From Neoarius graeffei (lineage: Eukaryota > Chordata > Actinopteri > Siluriformes > Ariidae), in assembly GCF_027579695.1 (NCBI RefSeq), contig NC_083586.1, forward strand, positions 7,502,001 to 7,566,000: a stretch of DNA of 64,000 nucleotides, in the 5' to 3' direction. The notes below the pieces were generated by a model. It was not told the origin of the DNA and searched no databases. It was given only the letters and a program-made list of their open reading frames with translations. Made by a program: the position numbers and the translations under genes. Shown here piece after piece: positions 33,301 through 44,464 of this stretch (position 1 is its first letter; each line of letters starts with the position of its first letter).

Positions 33301-34151
33301 CATTCCCAGCACATTCTCCAGGCAGGTAGTGCCCTCTAGGGGTTATTTGAATGAACTCTAAGGGGCATATAAACCAAGTCACTACATAGGTTCATACAGC
33401 CAAATCAGTGATGGTGATAGTCATGTCATGTGACTACAGTACATGACATGCCCACCTAGTTTTGAGCTCTAATATTTTAGCACATATTTGTGACATTTCA
33501 GTGTCACCAGTAGGCATGTTACAGACTCAGTTGCAGGTGTAATGAAGTGGATTATAAACTCTATAATTTTTCCATGAAAATATTTTTGGAAGATGTGGTG
33601 CCCCCTAGTGCTTGGGCTTGGACACAGACTCAGGAGAGAAGTGCAGTGGGGGGAAAAAGTGCTCTTTTATTTATACAAGTGGCAGAAAGTGTGGAAAAGG
33701 GAGTGCAGGTGGGAGGTGTCAGTGATTCTTCCAATCCTGGCAGGATAACTTCTGTTCAAGCCTGTGGAAGCTCCACTGGCTAAAGGAGGTGTCAAGTAGG
33801 AGAGTTACGGTCCAAAGACCAGTGTGAATTGTCAGAGCTTGAATCTGTTGGCAAGTAAAGAGAGCAGCACAGACTTATGATTTCCTCTCACCATCCTCCT
33901 ATTCACCCAACTGATGAAGCAGCTTCCTTTTCTACCCGCCTTGTGTCAGGAGATTGAGCGTCTTGATTAGCAAGCTCCAACCATGTAGCTTTAAGTGTCC
34001 CCACCCCTTGGCCACATGCGTGTTGTTGACAGACATTGGTGCCAGGGTGACTCTGTGTCTTCAGCACTGCTGTGTCAGCATGGCAAGGGCTGCTAGCCCA
34101 CCATTGTCACAAGGAGAAACTGAAAGTTGATAGCTTGAGCATACCTTATGT
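33301..34151. other. Unassigned spacer
   Basis: No family was recognised. A short open stretch at 33547-33783 has no domain I know. Confidence 0.5.
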
Positions 34152-34337
34152 CAAGGGTGCCCAACCAGTCGATTGCGGTCTACCAGTCAATCGCAGGCAG
34201 AGTTTTAGTCGATCTCGAGAAATGTTTTGTAACCATGTAGGTCTATTTAATAGGCTATGACAAAAAAAAAACCTGTTCAAAAAGCACACTAATTAAGTCA
34301 TTGTTCATGAAAAAGACCAATATGCATTTTCATAACG

Positions 34338-34368
<31 letters not shown>

Positions 34369-35751
34369 ATGCGACCTTTTCTGGTGCATGCTGGGTATGG
34401 TTTGGCAAGGTTGCTAGGTTGTTGTAACTAAGGACTCTAAAGCGCGAAGAAGCTAGAGCTGAAGAGATAATGGCGGAGGTCAAAAAAGCCAAAAATTATC
34501 ACTTTCATTCCGAATGGGAAGAGGATTACTTTTTTGTTTATTCAAATTCAAGACCAGTGTGTCTGATCTGTAATGCGACCGTGGCCATCCTAAAGAAGGG
34601 CAATTTGGAGCGACATTTTTAACACCATTCACAAGAGGTATGCTAGTGACTTCCCGGCGAAATCCGCTCTGTGAACCCAAATGGTGAATGAACTGAGGAG
34701 ACAGCTAGCTGCAAAGTAGGCAGTGTTCACTAGACCTGTCAATAAAAGTAAAGCTGCGACGATAGCATCTTACCATGTTAGTCGCATTCTCACAAAATGT
34801 CAGAAATGTTTTAAAGACGGTGAAATGGTGAAAGAAGCACTTGTGGAGGCCGCAGATGCACTTTTTGCTGACTTCAAAAATAAGAACGAGATCATGTCGG
34901 CTATTCAGGACCTGCAGCTATCCAGAAACACTGTTACAAGGCGGTGCGAGACAATGTCAGAGGATGTTGAACAGCAGCTAAGAAATGACATTGACATGTG
35001 TCTTTGTTTTTCTTTACAATTTGACGAATCTACTGATGCTGTGGACGTGGCTCAGTTATGTGTTTTTATTCGAATGGTTTTTGATGACATGAGTGCAAAG
35101 GAAGAGCTGCTAACCATTTTGCCTCTGAAAGGGCACACGAGAGGGTTGAATATTTTTGACACTTTTATGGAGTTCGTCACTAAGACCCATTTGCCCCTCT
35201 TCAAACTTATCTCAATCACAACGGATAGGGCTCCATCAATGGTTGGACATACCGCTGGATTCGTTGCTTTGTGCAAACAGTCCGAATCTTTCCAGGATTT
35301 TTTGAACTACCACTGCATCATTCACCAACAAGGGCTGTGCGGGAAGATTTTAAACATAAAAGACGTCATGGATGTAGCTATGAAAATCGCTTGCTCTGTT
35401 CGTGCCAGGAGTTTACAGAGGCGGCTATTCCATGCCCAGCTGGAGGAGACAGGCGTAGACCACACCGATCTGCTGCTGCACACTGACGTCAGGTGGCTGA
35501 GCCGAGGAAAATTCCTTGAAAGATTTTTGGAACTTTTGCCCGAAATTAAAGAATTCTTGAAGCACACAACAACCCATGCTGCTGATTATACTCAACTAGA
35601 GGATGGGCAGTGGCTCATTGATTTGGCTTTTCTCACCGATGTCACCAATAAGATCAATGACTTGAATCTCGAGTTGCAGGGGAAAGGAAAGCACATCGTC
35701 AGCATGATCAGTTCAGTGAACACATTTAAAGCCAATGTACAAAAGTCCATC
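34152..35751 (+). pseudogene. hAT transposase (GTF2IRD2/SCAND3-like branch), truncated
   Basis: The left end CAAGGGTGCCCAACC resembles hAT terminal repeats. The coding part starts at about 34471 (MAEVKKAKNYHFHSEWEEDYFF). A BED-type zinc finger (VCLICN...GNLERHF) carries an in-frame TAA at about 34620, and two more stops follow before the long open frame 34723-35754. That frame has LQFDESTDAVDVAQLCVFIR and SITTDRAPSMVGHTAGFVALC, the first catalytic Asp regions, then CIIHQQGLCGK and HTDVRWLSRGKFLERF. The dimerisation domain and right end are lost where the BEL element begins. These proteins cut and paste DNA with 8-bp duplications; this copy cannot. Confidence 0.85.
34337..34367 (+). repeat. 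(ATA)n microsatellite
   Basis: About ten ATA/AAT units lie in the hAT 5' untranslated region. Confidence 0.9.
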
Positions 35752-36364
35752 TGATATCCTTTTATGTTATGCCAATTATCCAGTTTCCTATTTTAGTTAG
35801 GCAGTTAATTGGCCACCCTTTAGATTTGAGGACCCTTTTAGGCCCCCTTTTGCATTTGTCAGTAGCAGAATATAAGATCAAGGTGGCAGCAGCAGTTGGA
35901 TCATGTTTGCAGTTTTTCATAGATGTTTCATAGTTTTGTGTGCGTGCATCTACTGGTGAGTGCCTTTATTAATATTATAAATTTGTTGGGTGTTTAAACT
36001 GTACCAGTTATGTATGAGTCTTGTAAGTACCAAATTAATCTGGTTTTGTTAAATTGATATTGATTGGTAATTCTTGCTGTGTCATGCTAGCTAGTTAGTA
36101 CTGTTATATGTAGGCAGTAATTATTACCATGATGGTAAAGAAAATTGTATCCCTTCCTTTATTTCAGAACCACACACATGTACAGAGACAATGTTTATTT
36201 TGATAGAAAGAAGAATTTATTCATGTGTGTTGTGGGTGTAAAGATAAATAAAGAAGACCTTTGCTTGGAAATACTTCTCCCTCATCATTGTTCTGATCGG
36301 ACAACCTGTAGAGCTTGCTAATGGATTAGTAACCAGAATTCATTTTACCTACACATATTTTACA
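35752..36364 (+). repeat. 5' LTR of the BEL/Pao element
   Basis: It starts TGATATCC and ends TTTTACA directly against the primer site. It has an AATAAA at about 36246. The start is inferred from the end of the hAT frame, because there is no second LTR to compare. Confidence 0.6.
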
Positions 36365-36382
36365 TGGTCCTTCGAGTCGGAT
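36365..36382 (+). promoter_or_regulatory. Primer-binding site, tRNA-Tyr type
   Basis: TGGTCCTTCGAGTCGGAT is complementary to the 3' end of vertebrate tRNA-Tyr apart from one or two positions, one a C-to-T change at a CpG. Confidence 0.75.
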
Positions 36383-36405
36383 ATAGCAAGTTCTATAGCT
36401 AACCA

Positions 36406-38651
36406 ATGTCGAAGCAAGCAGAAGACGAAGCCAGTCACTCAGCTGACACTCATCAGTCACCCACAACACAAGAAGCACTTCAAGCTGAGAGCGCACATAC
36501 TCCAGAGCTGAGGAGGCATGTATATCAACTTGCTGAAGAGAATGCTGTGCTGAGACGCTATATAGAGGAGATGGAGGAGCAACAGAGGTCTCGGCACATG
36601 AGACATGAATATCACTCACTCCCAAGGCATCGAGCTTCATGCTCTAGATCAAGCTCACCGCTGTCATAGGAAGGGGAGATGCTTCAAAGAGATCATCAGG
36701 ATTCACGTCCTCCACAACCTGTAGCTGAATTGGCAGCCACTGAGAGCAAACAACAGCATGCACTAAAAGGAGATGATATTGATGAGCTCACTAGTGGTCT
36801 TGACAGGTTACTATGCCATCACAGGCCATCAACCAGAGACCACTCAAGCTGAAACCCAAGCCGCTACCCTCAGTCACCTCCTCGCCGCAGCCACTACTCA
36901 CCTACAGGCCTTCGTCATGACTCAACCTGGGGTATGTCACAACGCATCTGCAGTCATTCTATGTGCATTATCATCGTAGCCCACCTGCTGAGGGCTATAC
37001 CAGGCAGTATAGATATAACTCTGAGAGGGGCTATGACCCAGGTTGGCATTATGATTCTCGACACCTTGAGTCATCGTACTCACCTCCGCACCATAGCTTT
37101 CAGTGCCAGCCATCCTACTCACCTCGGCGTCATAGCTCTGGGCATCGCCAGTCATCCTACTCACCTCAGTGTCAAAGGTCTCGCTCATCTCGATGCTCCT
37201 CACCACCGCGTCCTGTAGAGACAGAGCTTTTCTATTGAGGTCCAAAGGCAAAGTTCCCTGACTTCCAGCGTGAAGATCCACGTGAGTTCAATAGGCTCAA
37301 AGTTGCTCTAGACAACCTTCTTCCCCCAGATGCAACGGAGCAATTTAAATTTCACATTTTAACGGATCACCTGAAGCTGGAGGATGCGTTGCTAGTTGCT
37401 GATTCTTACAGTAATAGCCGTTACCCCTACTCTGATACAATGTACGCTCTTACTGAGTTATATGGGCAACCACATCAACTTGCACTTCAGCGTATCTCAA
37501 AGCTAATGGAGGAACCAAATGTCAAGATGGGTGACACCAAGGCGTTCAAGCAATTTGCGCTCAAAGTGCAAGCATTAGTAGGTATGTTAGACCAGCTTGG
37601 CCATGCTGGGGATACAGAGCTATGATGTGGATCTCATGTTTCACGTATATTAGGGAAGTTGCCTTATGATTTAAGAGCGAAATTCAGGAGGTTTGTGGAT
37701 CCCAAGGGGACTCCCATTCCCACTCTACTTGACCTGGCAAAATGGCTGGAATATGAAGTGAAGATTCAAGTGGATAATTTACAGCCAACTGTCGAGCCTA
37801 GTAAGGAACGTCAGGGCCCCAAGGAGCAACGCAAAGCTCACAAGTCACAGCCTAAGCCCACGACCGTTCTTCACAGCACAGAGCAGGACAGTTCCCTGTC
37901 TGAACCACAGTCGAGTAGTTCAGACCAGCTTAGGGAAAAGCCAAAGAAATTCTGTCCCTTCTGTAACACCACAAAGCACTATTTGAACCAGTGTGCAAAC
38001 TTCCAAATCCTTACTAAGGAACAAATTGAGAAGTGGATCCGGTGCAATCAGAGGTGCTGGAAGTGCGGCCGTGAACATTTAAGTGCAGAGTGTACTCTTA
38101 AGGCTAAGTGCAAGAAATGTGACAAGCGACATTTAGAGATCCTTCATGAAGTGAACGTGGGGAGTAATAGTAAGACGACTACTTCTGTGAAGAACACGAT
38201 TGGGTTATCGGAGAATTTCAAACCAACTAGCTCTACTGCTCAAACCTTCTATGTGGACAGACCTACTGGCAGTAGTAAGGTGCTACTGAAGATGAGCCGA
38301 GTCATCTTAAGGAATGGTGACAACTCATTAGACACGTATGCACTGCTAGATGACGGCTCTGAGTGTATCATTTTGCTGGGTGAGGCAGCACAGCAACTTG
38401 ATCTTCGAGGTACACCTGAAGAACTGTCTTTACGTACAGTACGCCAAGAGATGCACGTCATCAAGGGAGCCACAGTGTCATTCTCAGTGTCACCTGCTCA
38501 CCAACCTGGGAAGATGTTCCTCATTCAAAGGGCATTTACAGCTAAAGAGCTCGGTTTGACATCTCATACTTACCCAATTGCTGCACTCAAGAAGTCATAC
38601 CTGAAGAATGTGCCTCTACAGCCCATTGACTGTGTGCAGCCTTCCTTATAG
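36406..38651 (+). pseudogene. BEL/Pao gag and protease, interrupted
   Basis: Gag starts at 36406 (MSKQAEDEASHSADTHQS) with a coiled coil (PELRRHVYQLAEENAVLRRYIEEMEEQQ). A stop at about 36667 and frame changes break the Ser/Arg/Tyr-rich linker. The capsid part (PKAKFPDFQREDPREFNRLKVAL near 37240; YALTELYGQPHQLALQRI) has a further stop at 37623. The long frame 37659-38651 holds two zinc knuckles (CPFCNTTKHYLNQC; CWKCGREHLSAEC) and a pepsin-type protease with TYALLDDGSECIIL, the DDGS catalytic triad typical of BEL. Stops are scattered, so a full polyprotein cannot be made. Confidence 0.85.
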
Positions 38652-38689
38652 GATCAGACCATCCACATCTCATCATACCAACGGAGCCT

Positions 38690-40558
38690 GTGCATCTTGG
38701 TCCGCCGGGAGGGCCTGCCACCATTAAGACCCAGCTGGGATGGTCACTCCAAGGGCCTTCTAAGCTCATGAAACATAGCCTCACCACTCAGCAATGCCTT
38801 CTAACATCCATTACCTTGAGCAACTCTGAGTTACTACAACACGTCGAGAAGTTGTGGCAATTGGATACTTTGCCCTATCGTAGTGAGAAATTTGTGACGC
38901 GCTCAAGACAGGATATAAAGGCCATCCAAATCCTTGAGGAGAAGACCATCAGAGTGGAGGTAGATGGAGTTTTGCGGTATGCCACACCACTGTTGTGGAA
39001 AACTGATCTACCTCCGTTGGTTGCTCCAAAGGAAGCTGTGATGGCCCACCTGCATGGTACAGAGAAGAGGCTTGCTGCTGATCCAGACAAGGCTGCCACC
39101 TACAACCAAGAGATCAACAAGCTAGTCATGGCAGGCTATGTGAGCAAGATCCCACTGGAGGAAGCAACCAACAGTCCTGGGTGGTATATCCCCCATCATA
39201 TGGTCCACCATAATGGGAAGAACAGAATCATCTTTAACTGTTCCTTCACTCATAGAGGCATCAGCTTGAATGATTATCTTCTCCCTGGACCTGTGCTGGG
39301 TGCCACTCTGCTTGGGGTTCTCCTCCGCTTCCGGGAACATGCCTTTGCAATCAGTTCTGATATAAAGGGCATGTTTCACCAAGTCCGCCTCCTCCCAGAG
39401 GACCAGCCACTGTTGAGGTTCCTGTGGAGAGAAATGCGAAGGAATGACCCTCCAGATGTCTATCAGTGGCAAGTCCTGCCATTTGGAACAACTTCAAGCC
39501 CCTGCTGTGCCACTTTTGCTCTCCAAAAGCATGTGGTGGACCACACTGAAGATGGAGACAAACTGCGCACATCAGTGGAACAGTGTTTTTACATAGACAA
39601 TTGTCTACAGAGTTTGCAGTCAGCTCATGAAGCTAGAGATCTTGTCAACAAACTGCACCATCTCCTGGCCGAAGGTGGATTTGACCTGAGACAATGGAGC
39701 AGTAACTGCCCAAGCATCATCAGCTATTTGCCCTCAGAGAGTAGGTCTGAAAGTGCTGAACTCTGGCTCACCCAGGATGCGAGCGACCCAGAAGAATGCA
39801 CCCTCGGCTTGATTTGGCACTGCCAATCAGACACCTTGGGCTTCAAGCATGGGCAGCTTGAGCTTGACGCACAGCCTACAATGCGCAGTATCTATAGCAT
39901 CCTAGCCAGACAGTATGATCCACTTGGATTCATTGTGCTTTTTACCACCAGAGCCAAGGTCATAGTGCAGAAACTCTGGCATCGGAAGCGCGAATGGGAT
40001 GACCCCAACCTACCTCCTGATATTTTACAAGAATAGCACTCCTGGGTAGAGGAACTTCCCCAGCTATCACGTCTTACTGTGCCAAGGTGCTACACCACCC
40101 CTGAGCTGGACATTAACACCTGCAGACATAGTGTCCACATATTCTGTGATGCTTCTGAAAAGGCATATGGCTCGGTAGCATATCTTCGCACAGAAGACAC
40201 CAGTGGATGTGCTCAAGTTGCCTTTGTTGCTGCCCGCTCAAGAGTGGCTCCCAAACGGCAATTGTCAATCCCAAGGCTGGAGCTGTCTGCTGCCTTAACA
40301 GGTGCCCAACTGGCATCAGTTCTGAAGAAAGAGTTAACTCTGAATGCCCACCATTACATCTACTGGACAGATTCTATGACAGTACTTACCTGGCTGCAAT
40401 CAGAATCCTGCAAGTTCAAAGTTTTCATGGGAACTCGGATTGCCGAAATTCAGGAGCTAACCGACTTGGGGGCATGGCGCTACGTAGACTCACAAAGAAA
40501 TCCTGCGGACGACATCACAAGGGGAAAGACCATGTCTCAGCTGACTGATGACAGTTGA
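38690..40558 (+). pseudogene. BEL/Pao reverse transcriptase and RNase H
   Basis: The RT frame 38690-40036 includes GWYIPHHMVHHNGKNRIIFNCS, SSDIKGMFHQVRLLPEDQPLLRFLW and the active-site box read as FYIDNC near 39590. A TAG at about 40034 separates it from RNase H (40079-40558: HIFCDASEKAYGSVAYL, PRLELSAALTGAQLA, YYWTDSM-like YIYWTDSMTVLTWL, NPADDITRG). Asp and Glu of the RNase H site are present. The RT box has Asn where the second catalytic Asp is expected. Polymerise-and-degrade functions of the family are known; this copy is broken. Confidence 0.85.
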
Positions 40559-40705
40559 TGGCTTCAAGGTCCAGTCTTCCTCTGGCAACCGGAGACCTCC
40601 TGGCCTGAGCGACCATCTGAGTGCATATCGAATGTTCCAGAGGAGCTGCGGAAGCAAGCCTTTTGTGGAGTCATAGCAGTCCATAGTGGTTCACTGCGGA
40701 TTGAT

Positions 40706-42108
40706 GTGAGTCAATACAGTACATTTCAGGAACTCCTGGAGGCTGTAGCCCGTTCAGCACATGGGGCGGCTTCAGATCCCAGCAGCTTGTCAGCCAATGA
40801 CTTCAGGAATGCTGAGCTGGATATTCTTTGCCAAGCCCAGGCAGAGTGCTTCCAAGATGATCTGACTCAGCTTCAATCTGGAAAACCAGTAGCGTCAACC
40901 AGTAGATTAGCCACACTGGCCCCTGAATTAGATTCCAGCACCCGGTTAATACGCGTTGGAGGCTGCCTACGTAGATGTGATGATATAAGTCAAGACACTC
41001 AACATCCAGTTGTCCTCAACCCCACTCATCATGTCACAAGGCTGATCATCCAACGGTATGACGAGGAGCTGCATCACCCTGGGCCAGAGCGAGTCTTCGC
41101 CGAAGTTAGGCGACGCTTCTGGATCCTGAGAGGTAGACAAGCAATCCGTAAGTTCCAGTACAAATGCCCTGAATGCCATAAGTGGCATGGCGCACCAGAT
41201 AGTCCACGGATGGCTGATTTGCCTCCCTCCAGCCTAAGGCTTTACAAGCCCGCCTTTCATTCAACTGGAATAGATTGCTTTGGCCCTTTCCAGATTCGAG
41301 TGGGAAGGTGTAATGAAAAGCTCTGGGGCATCTTGTATAAGTGTCTTACCACCAAGGCCATCTATATAGATCTCCTGTCAAGCATAGACTCTGACTCGTT
41401 CCTCATGTCACTATGTCGTTTTGTGTCCAGAAGAGGCAAGCCACACGAGATCTTATGTGACAGAGGGACAAACTTCAGAGGTGGTGATGCTGAACCGAAG
41501 GAGGCATTCCAGGCCCTCCAACCTGCCTTGAAGGAGAAGCTTGCTGCCCAGCAGATTGACTTCTGTTACAACCCACCTAGTGCACCACACTTTGGTGGCT
41601 CCTGGGAGAGACAGATACGGTCTATTAAGGCAGCACTGGCCACAGTCCTTGGAGCACAAGCTGTCCCGGAAGAGGTACTATGGACAGTCCTGGTAGAGAT
41701 TGAAGGAATACTTAATTCCAAACCTTTGGGTTATGTGTCCTCGGATATCTCAGATCCTGACCCTGTGACTCCAAATTCTCTTCTGATGGGGAGGACTGAT
41801 GCTTCTCTACCCCAGGTGATTTACCCAGAATCAGAGTTGCTAAGCCGCAAGAAATGGAGACACAGTCAAGTACTGGCTGATCAGTTCTGGGCCAGGTATA
41901 TCCGTCATTACCTACCAAGTCAACAGATTCGTCAGAAGTGGCAAAGGGAAAAGGAAGCTCTGACTGTTGGCACGGTGGTGATGATTGTGGATCCTCAAGC
42001 CCCAAGGGCCCTCTGGCTTGTCGGTATAGTTAAGACAGTCCATCCTGGTTCAGATGGGAGAGTGAGGACAGCTGAAGTATTGGTGAAGGACTGGATCTAC
42101 CTGCGACA
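40706..42108 (+). pseudogene. BEL/Pao integrase, C-terminus replaced by SINE sequence
   Basis: It reads LDSSTRLIRVGGCLRRCDD, the zinc-binding H-H-C-C region (HHPGPERVFAEVRRRFWILRGRQ...CPECHKWHG), and the DDE core. The core has D in STGIDCFGPF, D in ILCDRGTNFRGG and E in GGSWERQIRS, all present. The end shows the usual WLVGIVKTVHPGSDGRVRTAEVLV tail. The natural end is cut at about 42108, where the frame continues into SINE DNA to 42190. The segment 40559-40705 links RNase H and integrase with one stop. Confidence 0.85.
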
Positions 42109-42365
42109 GGGGCCTTTCTGTGCAGAATTTGTATGTTCTCACCATGTCTGTGTGGGTTCCCCCCAGTTCAAAGGCACGTGGTTAGGTTAATGTGGGGTGG
42201 CCTTGGGCTAAAGTGCCCTTGAGCAAAGCACCTAATCCCCAACTGCTCCTCGGGCACTGTAGCATAGCTGCCCATTGCTTGGTGTGTGCATGCGTGTTTA
42301 CTGCTTCAGATGGGTTAAACGCAGAGGATGAATGTGAGTGTGCATGTGACAAATTCTTCCTTCTT
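42108..42365 (+). mobile_element. SINE, 5'-truncated (variant tail family)
   Basis: It starts in the body (GGGGCCTTTCTGTGCAGAATT) and carries the tail type CTTGGGCTAAAGTGCCCTTGAGCAA seen at 45403-45774. The tRNA head is missing. Confidence 0.8.
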
Positions 42366-42737
42366 TCTACCCTTCCTTCTTTCTCCTCCTGCCCTTTCTT
42401 ATTATGCCTTTTCCTCCTTCAATGAAACCCCTATCTTTCAACAAACTGTGGATATCACAGAAACAAGTGGCCTGCATGTTGGCCTGGTAGTGCACATGGT
42501 GCTGACAATTCAAGGATATGATCTTAATCCATTGTCCCAAATTCTCATGCTCTGTCAAAAAAAAAAGCAGAATCTCTGAAAGAGTTGTGAGTTTACTTCA
42601 AAACAGTATAGAGATACTGAGGCATGTACCAAACCATTGGTTCTCTATTGCCTATAATTCAGTGGCTCATGGATTGGTGACCTGCCCTGACTTTTTTTAT
42701 TTATTTATTTTTCTCTTTTGTCATTGGGAAAGAAGAT
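42366..42737. other. Pyrimidine-rich spacer
   Basis: A CT-rich tract (about 42350-42425) follows the SINE. The rest is unassigned. Confidence 0.5.
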
Positions 42738-43131
42738 TGTCTTCAGTAAACCGGCTGAGAATGCCCTGACTACAAACATGGACACCTCAAACTACAACTC
42801 CCAAGTCTCACAGTGCCCTCTGTCTCCTGGTTATTGAACTCAGCTGGCACTCATTTCTCATCACCGTAAAAAAAAAAAAAAATTCCCATTTAAGCCTCTC
42901 ACACATGCCACTTCAGTGCAAAGTATCATTCTGCTCATTTCAGTACATACCAAGCCTGGTTTCTCTGACTCTATTTTTTTTTTTTTGCCCTTTTGTCTCA
43001 TCTCTACCAAGTTGTTCACTGATCATCTGACCCTCACTAGTCTCTGACCATGATTTCTGTCTCTTGTTTTGGCCTTGTTTAGTTTTTCTCATCGTCTTCT
43101 GCACACATCCGTAAGTGCTTGCACTCTGACA
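42738..43131 (+). repeat. 5' LTR of the sushi-like element
   Basis: It starts TGTCTTCAG and ends CACTCTGACA. It aligns with the solo LTRs at 23403-23830 and 58811-59219 through ACTACAACTCCC, CCATTTAAGCC, AAGTATCATT and CAGTACATACCAAG. Long A- and T-runs (42868-42883, 42975-42987) are local. Confidence 0.75.
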
Positions 43132-43132
43132 G

Positions 43133-43142
43133 GATACTTCAC
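43133..43142 (+). promoter_or_regulatory. Probable self-priming primer-binding site
   Basis: GATACTTCAC follows the LTR directly and does not match a tRNA end. It is exactly complementary to GTGAAGTATC, found about 30 bp after the TATA-like box in the two solo LTRs of this family. That is the arrangement by which Tf1/sushi elements prime reverse transcription with their own 5' RNA end. Confidence 0.65.
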
Positions 43143-43149
43143 CACCATG

Positions 43150-44370
43150 GATATAGTGGAGGAAGTGAAACAGACTGCACTTAATGCTCAGGGATAACTT
43201 CTAGGAGAACATCAGCAGATGCTAGTGGACCTCAACACATGGATGGTGCAACTAGCTTCTGTGATGTCACAGGCCCTCCTAGCACATCCCAAAGCTCCTC
43301 CGAGCCCCGTGCTGCAACTTCCGGCTTCAGATTGATTCACTGGTGATACAAATGCATGTAAGGGTTTCCTACTGCAATGCTCCATGTATTTTGCTACTAT
43401 GCCTCACCTGGCTGATGAACATAAAATTGTGAAGTTCATCTCTTTTTTTTTTTCTCATGTGCAAAGCAGTCCGATGGGCCAGTGCTGTTTGGAACTAAGG
43501 AGAGGAGCAAATGAAGTCTTCTGAGCAGTTTCTCATCTAATTTAAGAGGGTCTTTGACCATAAATCTGAGGGAATTGAGGTAGGAGAAAGCCTTCTCAAT
43601 ATTTCTCAAGGTTCCAGGTACATGGCTGAATAAGTCCTAGAATTCAGGACTCTGGCAGCAGCCAGTGGTTGGAATGGTCCAGTTCTGAAGGCTGTTTTTT
43701 GTCAAGGTCTGCATCCAGAAATCCTCAGAGCTCACCTGCAAAGAAGAAAAATGCACAGTGGAGTCACTCATTGACCTAGCCATTCTCCTGGATCATCTAT
43801 TGACACCGGCCCTCCATTCAAGAAAGTGTTCAACTGGTTCAGTCATCCAACAGCAGTTCACCCATGAAAGTGTCACATGCTTGACTGTCATGGTCTGAAC
43901 ATCTCAGGAGGAAATGGGAGGGCTTATGCTTTTACTGCAGGGGTGCCGAACACCAGCTCAGGCAGTGTACCATCCATCCTGTACAGCAGCCCCAGCACGA
44001 ACTGAGTCCAACATGAAGTTTTAATTCCAAATTGTTTAAGGTTCTTGGACTGTTAAAGTTGGCAGATGCCACACGTACTTTTTTGCTTTTATTGACTCTG
44101 GAGCAGAAGGGAACTTTTGTCAGTGACTCAGTTACCCAGTGGTTTAACTTGACAACCACTCTTTTCCAAAGTGTACTCAGCATCCAAGCTATTGACAAAA
44201 GACCCATAGGAGAGGGTTTCATCACTAGGTGCACCACTCACCTTCACATCCAGGTGGGGGCATTGCATTCAGAACTCCTGTCTCTCTGTCACCACTACAG
44301 AGAACTGACTTTGTCCTTGATAACCCTGGCTACAACTTCACAACCCCTTGATCTCCTGGCAAAATAAATA
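43150..44370 (+). pseudogene. Sushi-like gag and protease, heavily decayed
   Basis: Gag starts just after 43146 (MDIVEEVKQTALNAQ, then a stop). It includes the helical capsid segment FLLQCSMYFATMPHLADEHKIVKF and a single zinc knuckle CFYCRGAEHQLRQC near 43920. A protease-like stretch follows at 44032-44367 (FVSDSVTQWFNLTTT) without a clear DSG. Many stops and shifts. Confidence 0.65.
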
Positions 44371-44464
44371 CTCCAGTGGTCACCAGCCTGCTTCAAAAGT
44401 TGCATAGATCAACCACAAGTCAACATTTCATCAACCTTGGTGGAAAGCCCTCAACCCGATTCCC

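Larger units (their letters stand above)
35752..42108 (+). mobile_element. BEL/Pao LTR retrotransposon, 3' end lost
   Basis: The order is 5' LTR, tRNA-Tyr primer site, gag with zinc knuckles, protease, RT, RNase H, integrase, the standard BEL/Pao layout. The 3' LTR is missing. The integrase frame passes into a truncated SINE at about 42108. The element abuts the broken hAT at 35751, and no continuation of the hAT was found on the far side. Confidence 0.85.

Noticed and set aside
35752-42108. BEL element as the cause of the missing hAT right half through simple insertion
   Set aside because: No matching target duplication or hAT continuation is seen after 42108; a deletion or rearrangement must also have occurred.
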